Part shown: piece by piece, positions 1 through 8,436 of the stretch
Numbering within the stretch: the first letter of the stretch is position 1
Layout: each line of letters starts with the position of its first letter
Source of the DNA: CAG-390 sp045633005
GTDB taxonomy: Bacteria; Bacillota; Clostridia; Oscillospirales; CAG-272
Direction: 5' to 3'
Assembly: GCA_045633005.1 (NCBI GenBank)
Contig: JAZQXT010000075.1
Location: 1-64,000, forward strand
Length of the DNA stretch: 64,000 nt
Program-made: the position numbers and the translations under genes
Notes under the pieces: generated by a model
What the model was told of the DNA's origin: nothing
Seen by the model: the letters and a program-made list of their open reading frames with translations, nothing else
Databases searched by the model: none

Positions 1-1043
1 CCGAGGGCGGTGTGCGCCCACGGATTGCAATGAAATCCGCCGCGCACGCAAATTCCCGCCTCGCCGAGTGCCGATGCTACGCGGTCGGATGGAAGCGTAC
101 CGACGTTAAAGGAAAGCACGCTTCCCGCATATTGCGGCATATATATCCGCACCCTCGGTATTGCGCCGAGCCTTTGGCGCGCGTACAGAAAAAGCGATCT
201 TTCGTGATTTTCTATACTTGCAAGTCCTACCTTTTGAATATAGCGTACCCCCTCGCAAAGCCCTGCGATAGCGGGCGTCGAAAGCGTGCCCGCTTCGTAT
301 CTTTCGGGAATTTCACGCGGCATTTCCGCCTCGAATGAGGACGAGCCCGAACCGCCCTCAAAAAGTACACGCGGCATTATTCCTTCACCAAGAATGAGTG
401 CGCCGCTTCCCTGCGGACCGAGAAGCCCTTTGTGACCCGGCAGGCACAGTACGTCAATGCACATAGAGCGCATATCAATGGGAAAGTGTCCCGCCGCTTG
501 CGCACCGTCGACGATAAAAAGGATACCGCGGCGGCGGCATAGCCTACCGATATCGGCAAGCGGAAGCTTGAGCGAGCAGACGTTGGGGCAAGCGGTCATG
601 ACCACCGCCGCCGTATTTTCGCGTATTGCGCCTGCCACCTGCTTGCATATAGGACCGCCGTCAAGCAAGTAGCCGCCCCCTATTATACTTATTTTATCAA
701 AGGTTATCGCGCCTTCCGCGGCAAGGGCCTCAAGCGGACGGCGCACCGAATTGTGTTCAAGCTCGCTCGTTATGACGTGCGCCCCATTCGGCAAAAGCCC
801 CTTTATAGCAAGGTTCAGCGCCGCCGTTGCGTTCTGCGTGAAAATAACGTGCGACGGATCGGGTGCGCCGAAAAGCTCGGACAGCTCTTCGCGGCATTCG
901 TAGATTTTCTCCGCCGCCGCCATGGATAGCGGATGTCCGCCGCGCCCTGCGTTTCCGCAGTATTCTTCAAGACAGCGAGTAACTTCCGCTATGACGCTTG
1001 GCGGCTTCGGAAAGCTCGTCGCCGCGTTGTCAAGATACACCAT
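1..1043 (-). CDS. Cysteine desulfurase-like class V aminotransferase (3' end cut by window edge)
   Basis: This is a PLP-dependent fold-type I enzyme of the NifS/CsdB type, expected to remove sulfur or selenium from cysteine or selenocysteine. About 347 residues are visible; the gene runs off the left edge, so only the extreme C-terminus is missing. The N-terminus MVYLDNAATSFPKP is typical of the family. The PLP lysine is Lys205 in GHKGLLGPQG, and the persulfide cysteine is about Cys339 in RGGFHCNPWAH. The start ATG shares its A with the stop of the upstream DUF3343 gene (TGATG), so translation is probably coupled. The pairing with DUF3343 fits the am_tr_V/EF2568-like subfamily that I recall from selenium-related loci. 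The family is certain; the physiological substrate is not. Confidence 0.9.
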   Translation of the reverse strand, partial: MVYLDNAATSFPKPPSVIAEVTRCLEEYCGNAGRGGHPLSMAAAEKIYECREELSELFGAPDPSHVIFTQNATAALNLAIKGLLPNGAHVITSELEHNSVRRPLEALAAEGAITFDKISIIGGGYLLDGGPICKQVAGAIRENTAAVVMTACPNVCSLKLPLADIGRLCRRRGILFIVDGAQAAGHFPIDMRSMCIDVLCLPGHKGLLGPQGSGALILGEGIMPRVLFEGGSGSSSFEAEMPREIPERYEAGTLSTPAIAGLCEGVRYIQKVGLASIENHERSLFLYARQRLGAIPRVRIYMPQYAGSVLSFNVGTLPSDRVASALGEAGICVRGGFHCNPWAHTAL

Positions 1044-1267
1044 CAGCCGCCCTCCGAAAGTATCTCGCGGACCTCTATTTTAGCATCTGCGAATATCATT
1101 TTTGCTCTGTATAGCTGGGATTCGTGAAAGATAACGCCCCACGAGCATCCCCGCGTGGTTTTTGCGGAGTCGACCTTTACCGTCTCAGCGGCAACGGAGG
1201 ATGCGGCAAGCGTCCTCTGTGCGCGCTTTGCGAGAGTAAGCGTTGGAAAAACAGCAATATATCTCAT
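1043..1267 (-). CDS. DUF3343 family small protein
   Basis: A 74-residue protein beginning MRYIAVFPTLTLAKRAQR, which has the length and the N-terminal pattern of the DUF3343 family. Residues 40-44 (RGCSW) carry the conserved cysteine of that family. The ATG at 1267 is preceded by AAAGGAG. Its stop overlaps the start of the cysteine desulfurase-like gene by one base, so the two form one unit. DUF3343 proteins often sit beside class V aminotransferases and are thought to bind or carry a sulfur or selenium group, but no reaction is established. The function here rests on family and neighbour only. Confidence 0.85.
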   Translation of the reverse strand: MRYIAVFPTLTLAKRAQRTLAASSVAAETVKVDSAKTTRGCSWGVIFHESQLYRAKMIFADAKIEVREILSEGG

Positions 1268-1318
1268 TTACGCATCTCCTTTCTGCGACTTCCAATGTCA
1301 GTATATGCCGAAAAACAT

Positions 1319-1353
1319 AGAATAGTGCCGCTTTTTGTAAGCGGCACTATTCT
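1319..1353 (-). terminator. Intrinsic terminator after murE
   Basis: A perfect 15-bp stem (1319-1333 with 1339-1353) with a 5-nt loop sits just past the murE stop. On the minus strand a run of five T follows after five bases. It separates murE from the DUF3343 gene. Confidence 0.8.
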
Positions 1354-1356
1354 GCA

Positions 1357-2814
1357 TCAGAGCTTTGATGCGGCGTATTCTTTTATTATTTTTTCTTCGG
1401 AAAAATAGTATTTAACGCCCTTGATATCCTGATATTCTTCGTGCCCCTTGCCCACGAAGGCAACGATATCGTCCTTTTGGCATATGTCCATAGCGTAGTG
1501 GATGGCATCCTCTCGGTCAAGCACTATCTCGTATTTTCCACCGTGAACGTCAATGCCCTCGATGATCTGTGCGAAAATGGTGTCAATATCATCAAAACGG
1601 GGGTTGTCGGTAGTAAGAATAGAAATGTCGGCACTTCGCCCTGCGGCAAGTCCAAGGTCGTAGCGGCGTTGCTTTGCTCTGTCGCCACCGACACCGAAGA
1701 CGAGAATGAGTCGCTTGGGTGAGTAGCCCTTTAGCATTTCAAGCAGAGCCTCGATGCTGAGCGCATTGTGTGCGTAGTCGATGATGAACGTGCCCATATC
1801 AGCCGCCTCGCGTATGAGCTGGGCGCGTCCCTTGACGCTTATCTTCTCAAGCGCGCTTTTGACGGTTTTGATGTCTATTCCCAAACTGTGCGCCACCGCC
1901 ATAGCGATAAGGGCGTTGTGAACGTTAAATATTCCCGGCATATTTAGCAATATCTCCCCCTCGTAAAGTCCGCTTACGAAGAAACGCGAGCCGAGCACAG
2001 CTTTGTCCCAAACGGATATTACTTTGTCGGCACGGAGCGAGGCGTTTTTTTCGGTGGATACGGTAATGACCTCTTTGCCCTCGGTCATATACTGCCAATA
2101 TTCTGAATCGGCGTTGGCAATAACGGCTTCTGTTTGCGAAAACATAATTCTTTTGCAATCGCGGTACTCCTCGAAGGTTTCGTGCTCGGCGGGACTTATG
2201 TGGTCGGGCGAAAGGTTGAGGAATGCTCCGAAATTAAAGGTGAGTCCCGCGGTGCGCTTTAGCTTTATGCCCTGCGAGGACACCTCTATTACTGCGTGCG
2301 TACAGCCTTCATCGACCATTCTGCGGAAAAAAGCGTGAAGCTCAAAGGATTCGGGAGTTGTGTTTTTAGTCTCTATCTGCTCTTCGCCGATAAAAGCGCC
2401 GAGCGTGCCTACCATTCCAACCTTATATCTCGCCTCCTCAAGTATGCGCTTTGTCATAAACGCCGTGGTAGTCTTGCCCTTCGTGCCCGTAAGTCCTATA
2501 ATCGTCAGCTTTTCGGCGGGGTGGTCAAACCACGCGGCAGAAACGTATGCAAGCGCCTCGCGCGTGTCGGGAACGCAAATAACGGTGGCAGATGGAGCCT
2601 CGGGCGGCATATCCTCAACGAGAATGGCGGCGGCGCCGCGTGCGATAGCGTCGGGAATATAGTTGTGTCCGTTCGAATTGAAGCCTTTCAGGCAAACAAA
2701 TAGAGATCCTTTTACTACTTTTGATGAATTGTACTCTACCGAAGAAATACAGATATCGGTGTTTCCGCAAATTTTCGTAATATTAAGCTTTTGGATGAGT
2801 TGTGAAAGCTTCAT
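1357..2814 (-). CDS. murE: UDP-N-acetylmuramoyl-tripeptide synthetase MurE (mDAP-type motif)
   Basis: This cytoplasmic ligase adds the third stem-peptide residue to UDP-MurNAc-L-Ala-D-Glu using ATP. The three Mur-ligase domains are visible: an N-terminal part with SSVEYNSSKV, the P-loop GLTGTKGKTTTAF near residue 110, and the C-terminal domain. Residues 403-406 are DNPR, the motif associated with meso-diaminopimelate specificity. I chose the ATG at 2814 (485 aa), which has AAGGAG upstream; a longer reading to 2940 adds a hydrophobic stretch not found in MurE. It lies divergent from the lipoprotein gene. A second MurE-like protein is encoded at 9395-10852 with a different motif at the same position. 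Confidence 0.95.
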   Translation of the reverse strand: MKLSQLIQKLNITKICGNTDICISSVEYNSSKVVKGSLFVCLKGFNSNGHNYIPDAIARGAAAILVEDMPPEAPSATVICVPDTREALAYVSAAWFDHPAEKLTIIGLTGTKGKTTTAFMTKRILEEARYKVGMVGTLGAFIGEEQIETKNTTPESFELHAFFRRMVDEGCTHAVIEVSSQGIKLKRTAGLTFNFGAFLNLSPDHISPAEHETFEEYRDCKRIMFSQTEAVIANADSEYWQYMTEGKEVITVSTEKNASLRADKVISVWDKAVLGSRFFVSGLYEGEILLNMPGIFNVHNALIAMAVAHSLGIDIKTVKSALEKISVKGRAQLIREAADMGTFIIDYAHNALSIEALLEMLKGYSPKRLILVFGVGGDRAKQRRYDLGLAAGRSADISILTTDNPRFDDIDTIFAQIIEGIDVHGGKYEIVLDREDAIHYAMDICQKDDIVAFVGKGHEEYQDIKGVKYYFSEEKIIKEYAASKL

Positions 2815-2945
2815 AAAAATCTCCTTATGAAAATTTGAGCCTCTTTTTATATATGCGGCGCGCGTATCAAGCGTACCGAAAAAAACTAAAAAAGCAATAG
2901 AAGCGAAGCATACCGCACTTTGTTCATATATAGTTAACAAATATA

Positions 2946-2954
2946 TGGTATACT
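2946..2954 (+). promoter_or_regulatory. Extended -10 promoter for the lipoprotein gene
   Basis: TGG-TATACT forms an extended -10 element about 30 bp before the lipoprotein start. No convincing -35 box lies at the right distance. Confidence 0.4.
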
Positions 2955-2983
2955 TTACCCACTATATATTCAAGGAGAATAAA

Positions 2984-3502
2984 ATGAAAAAAGCTATAGC
3001 GATTTTTATGTTTATTTTATGTATATTCGGAATGGTCGCCTGCGGCGGTAACGAGGGTGCGGGCGAGGAAACGTTTGAGATAACCGACAACGGACTTTTC
3101 GCATATAGGCACACCAACGGCGTGGTGATCCATCCGCACGATTCCATGCGCCAGATATCCGAGGCAATGGGCGAGGAAAAGGAGTGCAGGGAAAGCGGCG
3201 TGGATGCCGACAGAACGCTTACATACATTTACGACGGGCTTCGCATCGTGACATATCCCGACAAAAACGCGAACTACATTTATCAGATAATCCTTACCGA
3301 TACGACCGTATCTACCTTGAAGGGAATAAAGATAGGCGATCCGATAGAAAAGGTGGTCGAGGTATACGGCGACGATTTTACCTATTCGGGTTCGGGATAT
3401 AAGTATACGAAGGGACTTTCAAATCTTCTTTTCGTTTATACCAACGGACTCGTCTCGTCAATTCAGTACACGGCTATTATAAACGACAGCCTTTTTGAAT
3501 AA
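2984..3502 (+). CDS. Small predicted lipoprotein
   Basis: A 172-residue secreted protein of unrecognised family. It starts MKKAIAIFMF and has a hydrophobic signal segment ending in a lipobox-like MVAC at about residues 16-19, so it is probably lipidated on that cysteine and held on the outer face of the membrane. The mature part is acidic and contains a pattern such as GIKIGDPIEKVVEVYGDDF, which resembles the beta-lactamase-inhibitor-like or SmpA/BamE-type folds often found in clostridial lipoproteins; that is only an impression. The ATG at 2984 was chosen because AAGGAG precedes it and the signal peptide starts there. The gene lies alone, divergent from murE. Confidence 0.75.
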   Translation: MKKAIAIFMFILCIFGMVACGGNEGAGEETFEITDNGLFAYRHTNGVVIHPHDSMRQISEAMGEEKECRESGVDADRTLTYIYDGLRIVTYPDKNANYIYQIILTDTTVSTLKGIKIGDPIEKVVEVYGDDFTYSGSGYKYTKGLSNLLFVYTNGLVSSIQYTAIINDSLFE

Positions 3503-3508
3503 TAAATA

Positions 3509-3552
3509 TTAGCACTCTTTTTGGCAATAAATTAAAACGAAAGAGTGTTGTT
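3509..3552 (+). promoter_or_regulatory. Degenerate, widely spaced CIRCE-like inverted repeat
   Basis: An exact CIRCE left half (TTAGCACTC, 3509-3517) is followed 26 bp later by a poor right half (GAGTGTTGT, six of nine matches). Within it CACTCTTT and AAAGAGTG form a perfect 8-bp inverted repeat. It lies about 75-120 bp upstream of the true CIRCE. It may be a second HrcA contact site or a decayed copy. Confidence 0.4.
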
Positions 3553-3626
3553 CATAAATTGTTAACATAATTTATACAAAAAACGCTAAAATTCCGCCAT
3601 TATTCGTGGTATATTATTATCAGAAG

Positions 3627-3653
3627 TTAGCACTCGCAACACATTAGTGCTAA
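3627..3653 (+). promoter_or_regulatory. CIRCE operator (HrcA binding site)
   Basis: TTAGCACTC-N9-TAGTGCTAA matches the CIRCE consensus TTAGCACTC-N9-GAGTGCTAA except at one base. A probable -10 box (TATTAT, 3615-3620) lies just upstream, so the operator covers the transcription start. It should place the whole hrcA operon under HrcA repression relieved by heat shock. Confidence 0.95.
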
Positions 3654-3704
3654 AAACTGATGATCCACGAAAATGGCGGATATTTTTTGAAAGGGGGAGA
3701 CGGA

Positions 3705-4826
3705 ATGTACGGAAAAGACCTTAGCGAACGCAAAAAGCTCATACTCAAAGCGGTCGTTGAGTCGCACATCGAGCTTGGTGAGCCCATAGGCTCAAAATCC
3801 TTGCTTCAACTCCCCGAAATAAAATGCTCCTCGGCAACCATCCGTAACGAAATGGCAGAGCTTGAGGAGATGGGATATCTTGAACAGCCGCACACCTCGG
3901 CGGGCAGAGTGCCATCCCAGCTCGGCTACAGATTTTACGTAGACCAGCTGCTTGAGCACTACGCTATGACCACGGGTGAGATAAATCAGATAAACAGCAT
4001 CCTAAAAAGCAAAACGGCGGAGCTTGATCAGATACTTCTTGCCGCGTCAAAGCTTGCCTCAAGCATTACCAACTACACGGGACTTGCGGTAAAGCCAAAA
4101 AGGAGCTCGGTTTTCGTTTCGCGCTTTGAGATAGCGTATATCGACGAGAGCAATTTCGTGCTTATCATGGTGACTTCCGTCGGCAACGTAGTTTCAAAGC
4201 ATATAAGGCTTTCCGAGCCGAGACCGAGACAGCGCATAGAGCTTCTTTGCGAGGCACTTAACAAGCTTGTCGCGGGCATCGCGGCGGAGTCGATAAATCT
4301 CCCCGTCATTATGAATCTTGAAGCAGTTATGGAGTCCGACGCCCCCATCGTCGCACCGATAGTAAAGACGATATATTCGGCGCTTACCGAGTACGACGGC
4401 GGCGAGCTTCAGCTTTCGGGAATCAACAGACTTTTGCAGTATTCCGATTACGAAAGCCCCGAGCATCTTTCGGAGCTTCTCGGAACGCTTGAGCAGAAGG
4501 ACGAGATATTGCGCCTCGTGTCCGAAAGCACGGGCGAGGACGTTTCGGTGCTTATCGGAACGGAGTCCTCGGTGCAGGTCATGAACAACTCCGCGCTTGT
4601 GTTCAAGCCCATCGTCAAGGACGGCAAGACACTTGGCGTTATCGGCGTTCTCGGTCCGCTCCGAATGGACTATGCGAAGGTCCTTGAAACGATAGAGCAT
4701 CTTTGCGGCTCGGTTGAGGAAATAATCGGCGGCTACACTCCGATATCCCCATCCCCCGCGGCGCTTCCGCCAAGCGATAAGGCGGCTAATGATTTAAGAA
4801 AGGGAAAGAATGACACAGATGAATAG
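3705..4826 (+). CDS. hrcA: Heat-inducible transcription repressor HrcA
   Basis: HrcA represses chaperone genes by binding CIRCE, which is present just upstream, so the gene is autoregulated. The protein is 373 aa. The N-terminal winged helix is clear (SERKKLILKAVVESHIELG, then SSATIRNEMAELEEMGYLEQ and TSAGRVPSQLGYRFYVD). The middle and C-terminal dimerisation/GAF-like region continues to GVIGVLGPLRMDY. The ATG at 3705 has GGGGGAGA upstream; an earlier in-frame start at 3660 lacks a ribosome site. The C-terminal tail after residue 350 is longer than usual and low in complexity. It is the first gene of the operon and overlaps grpE by 17 bp. Confidence 0.97.
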   Translation: MYGKDLSERKKLILKAVVESHIELGEPIGSKSLLQLPEIKCSSATIRNEMAELEEMGYLEQPHTSAGRVPSQLGYRFYVDQLLEHYAMTTGEINQINSILKSKTAELDQILLAASKLASSITNYTGLAVKPKRSSVFVSRFEIAYIDESNFVLIMVTSVGNVVSKHIRLSEPRPRQRIELLCEALNKLVAGIAAESINLPVIMNLEAVMESDAPIVAPIVKTIYSALTEYDGGELQLSGINRLLQYSDYESPEHLSELLGTLEQKDEILRLVSESTGEDVSVLIGTESSVQVMNNSALVFKPIVKDGKTLGVIGVLGPLRMDYAKVLETIEHLCGSVEEIIGGYTPISPSPAALPPSDKAANDLRKGKNDTDE

Positions 4827-5373
4827 AGAAAACGAAAAGGACGAGGTCATCACCGACGAGGCAGAAGCAGTCGAGGAGACGACGAGAGCCGAAAAGAAAA
4901 AGGCAAAAAAGCAGGACGCGCGTATAGCGGAGCTTGAAAAGGAGCTTGCCGACGCAAATGTCAAGCTTGCCGAGTCCGACGACAAGTATCTGCGCCTTGC
5001 TGCAGAGTACGACAATTTCCGCCGCCGCTCCCAAAAGGAGAAGGAGGGCATATATACCGATGCTTACTCCGACGCGATGAAGGAGCTGCTTCCCGTTCTT
5101 GACAACCTTGACCGTGCGGTAGGCTGTGAGGACGCCGCGGCACTTAAGGAAGGACTTGCGCTGATACTCAAGAGCTTTAACGAATCCATTGCCAAGATGG
5201 GTATAGAGGAGATCAAGGCTCTTGGCGAGACGTTTGACCCCAATTTGCATTATGCAGTTATGCACGTCGACGATGAAGCCTATAAAGAGGGCGAGATCGT
5301 TGAAGTATTCCAAAAAGGCTACACTCGCGGCGATCGCGTTATCCGTTACGCCGTGGTAAAGGTAGCAAACTAA
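4810..5373 (+). CDS. grpE: Nucleotide exchange factor GrpE
   Basis: GrpE drives ADP release from DnaK in the Hsp70 cycle. The 187-aa protein has an acidic N-terminus, a long helical coiled coil (about residues 30-80, including AAEYDNFRRRSQKEKEG), and the C-terminal beta-wing domain with the signature NLHYAVMHVDDEAYKEG...VFQKGYTRGDRVIRYA. It overlaps the end of hrcA by 17 bp, which suggests translational coupling. The ATG at 4810 follows AAGGGAAAG; a second ATG nine bases later is a possible alternative start. dnaK follows after 31 bp. Confidence 0.97.
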   Translation: MTQMNRENEKDEVITDEAEAVEETTRAEKKKAKKQDARIAELEKELADANVKLAESDDKYLRLAAEYDNFRRRSQKEKEGIYTDAYSDAMKELLPVLDNLDRAVGCEDAAALKEGLALILKSFNESIAKMGIEEIKALGETFDPNLHYAVMHVDDEAYKEGEIVEVFQKGYTRGDRVIRYAVVKVAN

Positions 5374-5404
5374 TATAAAGAAAGAATCCAAGGAGGATAT
5401 TATT

Positions 5405-7231
5405 ATGGCAAAAATTATAGGTATTGATTTAGGTACGACCAACTCTTGCGTAGCGGTTTTTGAGGGCGGCGAGCCCACCGTTATCCCCAATCCCGAGGGT
5501 GCGCGCACCACTCCCTCCGTCGTTGCGTTCAAGAAGGACGGCGAAAGACTCGTAGGTCAGGTTGCAAAGCGTCAGGCTATCACCAACCCCGACAACACCA
5601 TCAGCAGTATCAAGCGCGATATGGGTACTGATACCCGCGTAAATATCGAGGGCAAGAAATACACCCCTCAGGAGATCTCCGCTATGATCCTTCAGAAGCT
5701 GAAGGCTGATGCAGAGGCATATCTCGGACAGAGCGTAAATCAGGCAGTTATCACCGTTCCCGCATACTTCACCGATGCACAGCGTCAGGCAACCAAGGAC
5801 GCGGGCAAGATCGCAGGTCTTGAGGTTCTTCGTATAATCAACGAGCCTACCGCGGCGGCTCTCGCATACGGTATGGATAAGGAGACCGACCAGAAGATCA
5901 TGGTATTTGACCTTGGCGGCGGTACGTTTGACGTATCTCTGCTTGAGATATCCGACGGCGTTTTCGAGGTTCTTGCGACCGCAGGTAACAACCGCCTCGG
6001 CGGCGGCGATTTCGACCAGAGAGTTATCGACTGGATGGCTGCCGCTATCAAGAGCGAGCACGGAATCGACGTTAAGAGCGACAAGATGGTACTCCAGAGA
6101 CTCAAGGAAGCCGCAGAAAAGGCAAAGATCGAGCTTTCGGGTATGACCACCACCGAGATAAACCTCCCCTTCCTGACCGCTACCGCGTCAGGCCCCGTAC
6201 ACTTCACAACCACCCTCAGCCGTGCAAAGTTCAACGAGCTGACGGCTGATCTCGTTGAGGCTACTATTCGCCCCACCAAGCAGGTTCTTTCCGACGCGGG
6301 ACTCAACCCCTCGCAGGTCGACAAGGTCCTTCTCGTCGGCGGTTCTACGAGAATCCCCGCCGTTCAGGAGGAGGTCAAGAAGTTTATGGGCAAGGACCCC
6401 TTCAAGGGCATCAACCCCGATGAGTGCGTAGCACTCGGCGCGGCTATTCAGGGCGGCGTTCTCGGCGGCGACGTTAAGGACCTTCTTCTCCTTGACGTAA
6501 CTCCTCTGTCCCTCGGTATCGAGACTCTCGGCGGCGTTTTCAACCGCATCATCGACAGAAATACTACCATCCCCGTAAAGAAGAGTCAGGTATATTCTAC
6601 CGCCGCTAACAACCAGACGAGCGTTGAGATCCACGTTCTTCAGGGTGAGCGCGAAATGGCATCGGGTAACACCACGCTCGGCAGATTTACCCTTGACGGC
6701 ATTCCCCCCGCACCCCGTGGAGTTCCTCAGATCGAGGTCACCTTCGACATTGACGCAAACGGCATCGTAAACGTTACCGCAAAGGACAAGGGAACGGGCA
6801 GAGAACAGCACATCACCATCACCAGCTCCACCAATATGAGTCAGGATGATATCGACCGTGCAGTTCGTGAGGCTGAGCAGTTTGCCGAGGCTGATAAGAA
6901 GCAGAAGGAAGCCGTTGAGATCAAGAACCACGCTGAAAACCTCATCTTCCAGTCCGAAAAGACTCTTGAGGAGATCGGCGACAAGCTCCCCGAAAGCGAT
7001 CTTGCAGACGTTAAGGCTGCTATCGAAACGCTCAAGGGCACCGTTGCAAACGGCACTACCGAGCAGATCAAGGCTGATACCGAGGCTCTTGAAAAGGCGT
7101 TCGGCAAGCTCTCCGAGAAGCTCTACGCTCAGAGCGGCGCGGCAAACGGCGCTGATGCTGGCGCAGGCGCGGCAGGTGGCGACGGAACCTATTATAACGC
7201 TGATTTTGAGGATAACAGCAATAACCAGTAA
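5405..7231 (+). CDS. dnaK: Molecular chaperone DnaK (Hsp70)
   Basis: DnaK is the ATP-dependent cytoplasmic chaperone. At 608 aa it has normal bacterial length. The ATPase domain begins MAKIIGIDLGTTNSCVAVF and contains the phosphate loop DLGGGTFDVSLLEI and the adenosine motif VLLVGGSTRIPAV. The substrate-binding domain (about 390-500) contains LLLDVTPLSLGIETLGG, and a helical lid ends in a Gly/Ala-rich tail with acidic and asparagine residues. The start has AAGGAGG at good spacing. It belongs to the HrcA operon. Codons are strongly biased, as expected for high expression. Confidence 0.99.
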   Translation: MAKIIGIDLGTTNSCVAVFEGGEPTVIPNPEGARTTPSVVAFKKDGERLVGQVAKRQAITNPDNTISSIKRDMGTDTRVNIEGKKYTPQEISAMILQKLKADAEAYLGQSVNQAVITVPAYFTDAQRQATKDAGKIAGLEVLRIINEPTAAALAYGMDKETDQKIMVFDLGGGTFDVSLLEISDGVFEVLATAGNNRLGGGDFDQRVIDWMAAAIKSEHGIDVKSDKMVLQRLKEAAEKAKIELSGMTTTEINLPFLTATASGPVHFTTTLSRAKFNELTADLVEATIRPTKQVLSDAGLNPSQVDKVLLVGGSTRIPAVQEEVKKFMGKDPFKGINPDECVALGAAIQGGVLGGDVKDLLLLDVTPLSLGIETLGGVFNRIIDRNTTIPVKKSQVYSTAANNQTSVEIHVLQGEREMASGNTTLGRFTLDGIPPAPRGVPQIEVTFDIDANGIVNVTAKDKGTGREQHITITSSTNMSQDDIDRAVREAEQFAEADKKQKEAVEIKNHAENLIFQSEKTLEEIGDKLPESDLADVKAAIETLKGTVANGTTEQIKADTEALEKAFGKLSEKLYAQSGAANGADAGAGAAGGDGTYYNADFEDNSNNQ

Positions 7232-7237
7232 AATGCT

Positions 7238-7269
7238 AACGGAATGGGCGTATTTTCGCCCATTCCGTT
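7238..7269 (+). terminator. dnaK-dnaJ intergenic hairpin
   Basis: A perfect 13-bp stem (7238-7250 with 7257-7269) with loop TATTTT lies between dnaK and dnaJ. A run of six T begins only six bases after the stem, so it may be a partial terminator or an mRNA-stabilising or processing hairpin that lowers dnaJ relative to dnaK. Confidence 0.7.
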
Positions 7270-7296
7270 TAAGGCGTTTTTTGAAAGGTGTTTACA

Positions 7297-8421
7297 ATGG
7301 CTGATAAAAGAGATTATTATGAAGTGCTGGGCGTTGAGCGCGGCGCTGATGACGATACGATAAAAAAGGCGTACCGAAAGCTCGCCAAAAAGTATCACCC
7401 CGATATGAACCCCGACAACAAGGATGCGGAGGCGAAGTTCAAGGAGGTCAACGAGGCGTACGCCGTCCTTTCCGACTCCGAAAAGCGTTCTGCCTACGAT
7501 AACTACGGTCACGCCGCATTTGACGGCAGTATGGGCGGCGGAGAGGGATTTTCGGGCTTTGGCGATTTTGGCGATATATTCAGCTCCTTCTTCGGAGGCG
7601 GCTTTGGCGGATTTGGCGGCGGTTCGAGCCGCAGAGATGCGCCGCGCCGCGGTGATGATATCGGTATTGCCGTTACCGTTGATTTTAAGGACGCCGCCTT
7701 CGGAACGAAGGTGGACGTAAGCTTCAATCGCACCGCGAGATGCTCGTCGTGCGGCGGAAGTGGCTCAAAGGACGGAAAGACCGAGACCTGCTCCACTTGT
7801 GGCGGAAGCGGTCAACGCCGCGTCGTACAGCGGCTTGGCGGTATGCAGTTCCAATCCACCGTCACCTGCGAGGCTTGCCGCGGCAAGGGCAAGATAATAA
7901 AGGACCCCTGCTCCGAATGTCGCGGAAGCGGCTTTGCGAAGCAGCATAAAAAGCTCAGCGTCAATATCCCTGCGGGTATTGGCGACGGTGAGCGCATAGC
8001 TCTGCGCGGACAGGGCAACGACGGCGCAAACGGAGGCCCTGCGGGCGACCTCATCATCGAGGTGCGCGTACGCCGCCACCCCATCTTCCGCCGCGAGGGC
8101 GCGCATATCTATTGCGACGTTCCGATAACGATAGCGGAGGCAACGCTCGGCGCGGAGATAGACATCCCCACGCTTGAAGGCACGAAAAAGTACAAGATAC
8201 CCGAGGGAACGCAGACGGGCACGTCCTTTACCATGCGTCAGGAGGGTGCGTACTACGTCAACAATCAAAGCAGACGCGGCGACCTTATATTCACCGTGAA
8301 CGTAGAGATCCCGCGCGGACTTTCCGCAAAGCAAGCAGAGCTGATGCGTCAGTTTGCCGAGGCATCGGGCGAATCGAATTATACAAAGCGCGAGAGCTTC
8401 CTCAAGCGCATTTTCAAATAA
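7297..8421 (+). CDS. dnaJ: Molecular chaperone DnaJ
   Basis: DnaJ delivers unfolded substrates to DnaK and stimulates its ATPase. All domains of a type I Hsp40 are present: the J domain (residues 1-70, with HPD in KYHPDMNPDN), a Gly/Phe-rich linker (about 75-115), four CxxCxGxG zinc repeats (about 145-210) and the C-terminal peptide-binding domain. I chose the ATG at 7297 (374 aa) because GAAAGG lies eight bases upstream; a GTG nine bases earlier would add MFT. It is in the HrcA operon after a stable intergenic hairpin. Confidence 0.98.
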   Translation: MADKRDYYEVLGVERGADDDTIKKAYRKLAKKYHPDMNPDNKDAEAKFKEVNEAYAVLSDSEKRSAYDNYGHAAFDGSMGGGEGFSGFGDFGDIFSSFFGGGFGGFGGGSSRRDAPRRGDDIGIAVTVDFKDAAFGTKVDVSFNRTARCSSCGGSGSKDGKTETCSTCGGSGQRRVVQRLGGMQFQSTVTCEACRGKGKIIKDPCSECRGSGFAKQHKKLSVNIPAGIGDGERIALRGQGNDGANGGPAGDLIIEVRVRRHPIFRREGAHIYCDVPITIAEATLGAEIDIPTLEGTKKYKIPEGTQTGTSFTMRQEGAYYVNNQSRRGDLIFTVNVEIPRGLSAKQAELMRQFAEASGESNYTKRESFLKRIFK

Positions 8422-8436
8422 AAGGCAGGTCGTAAA

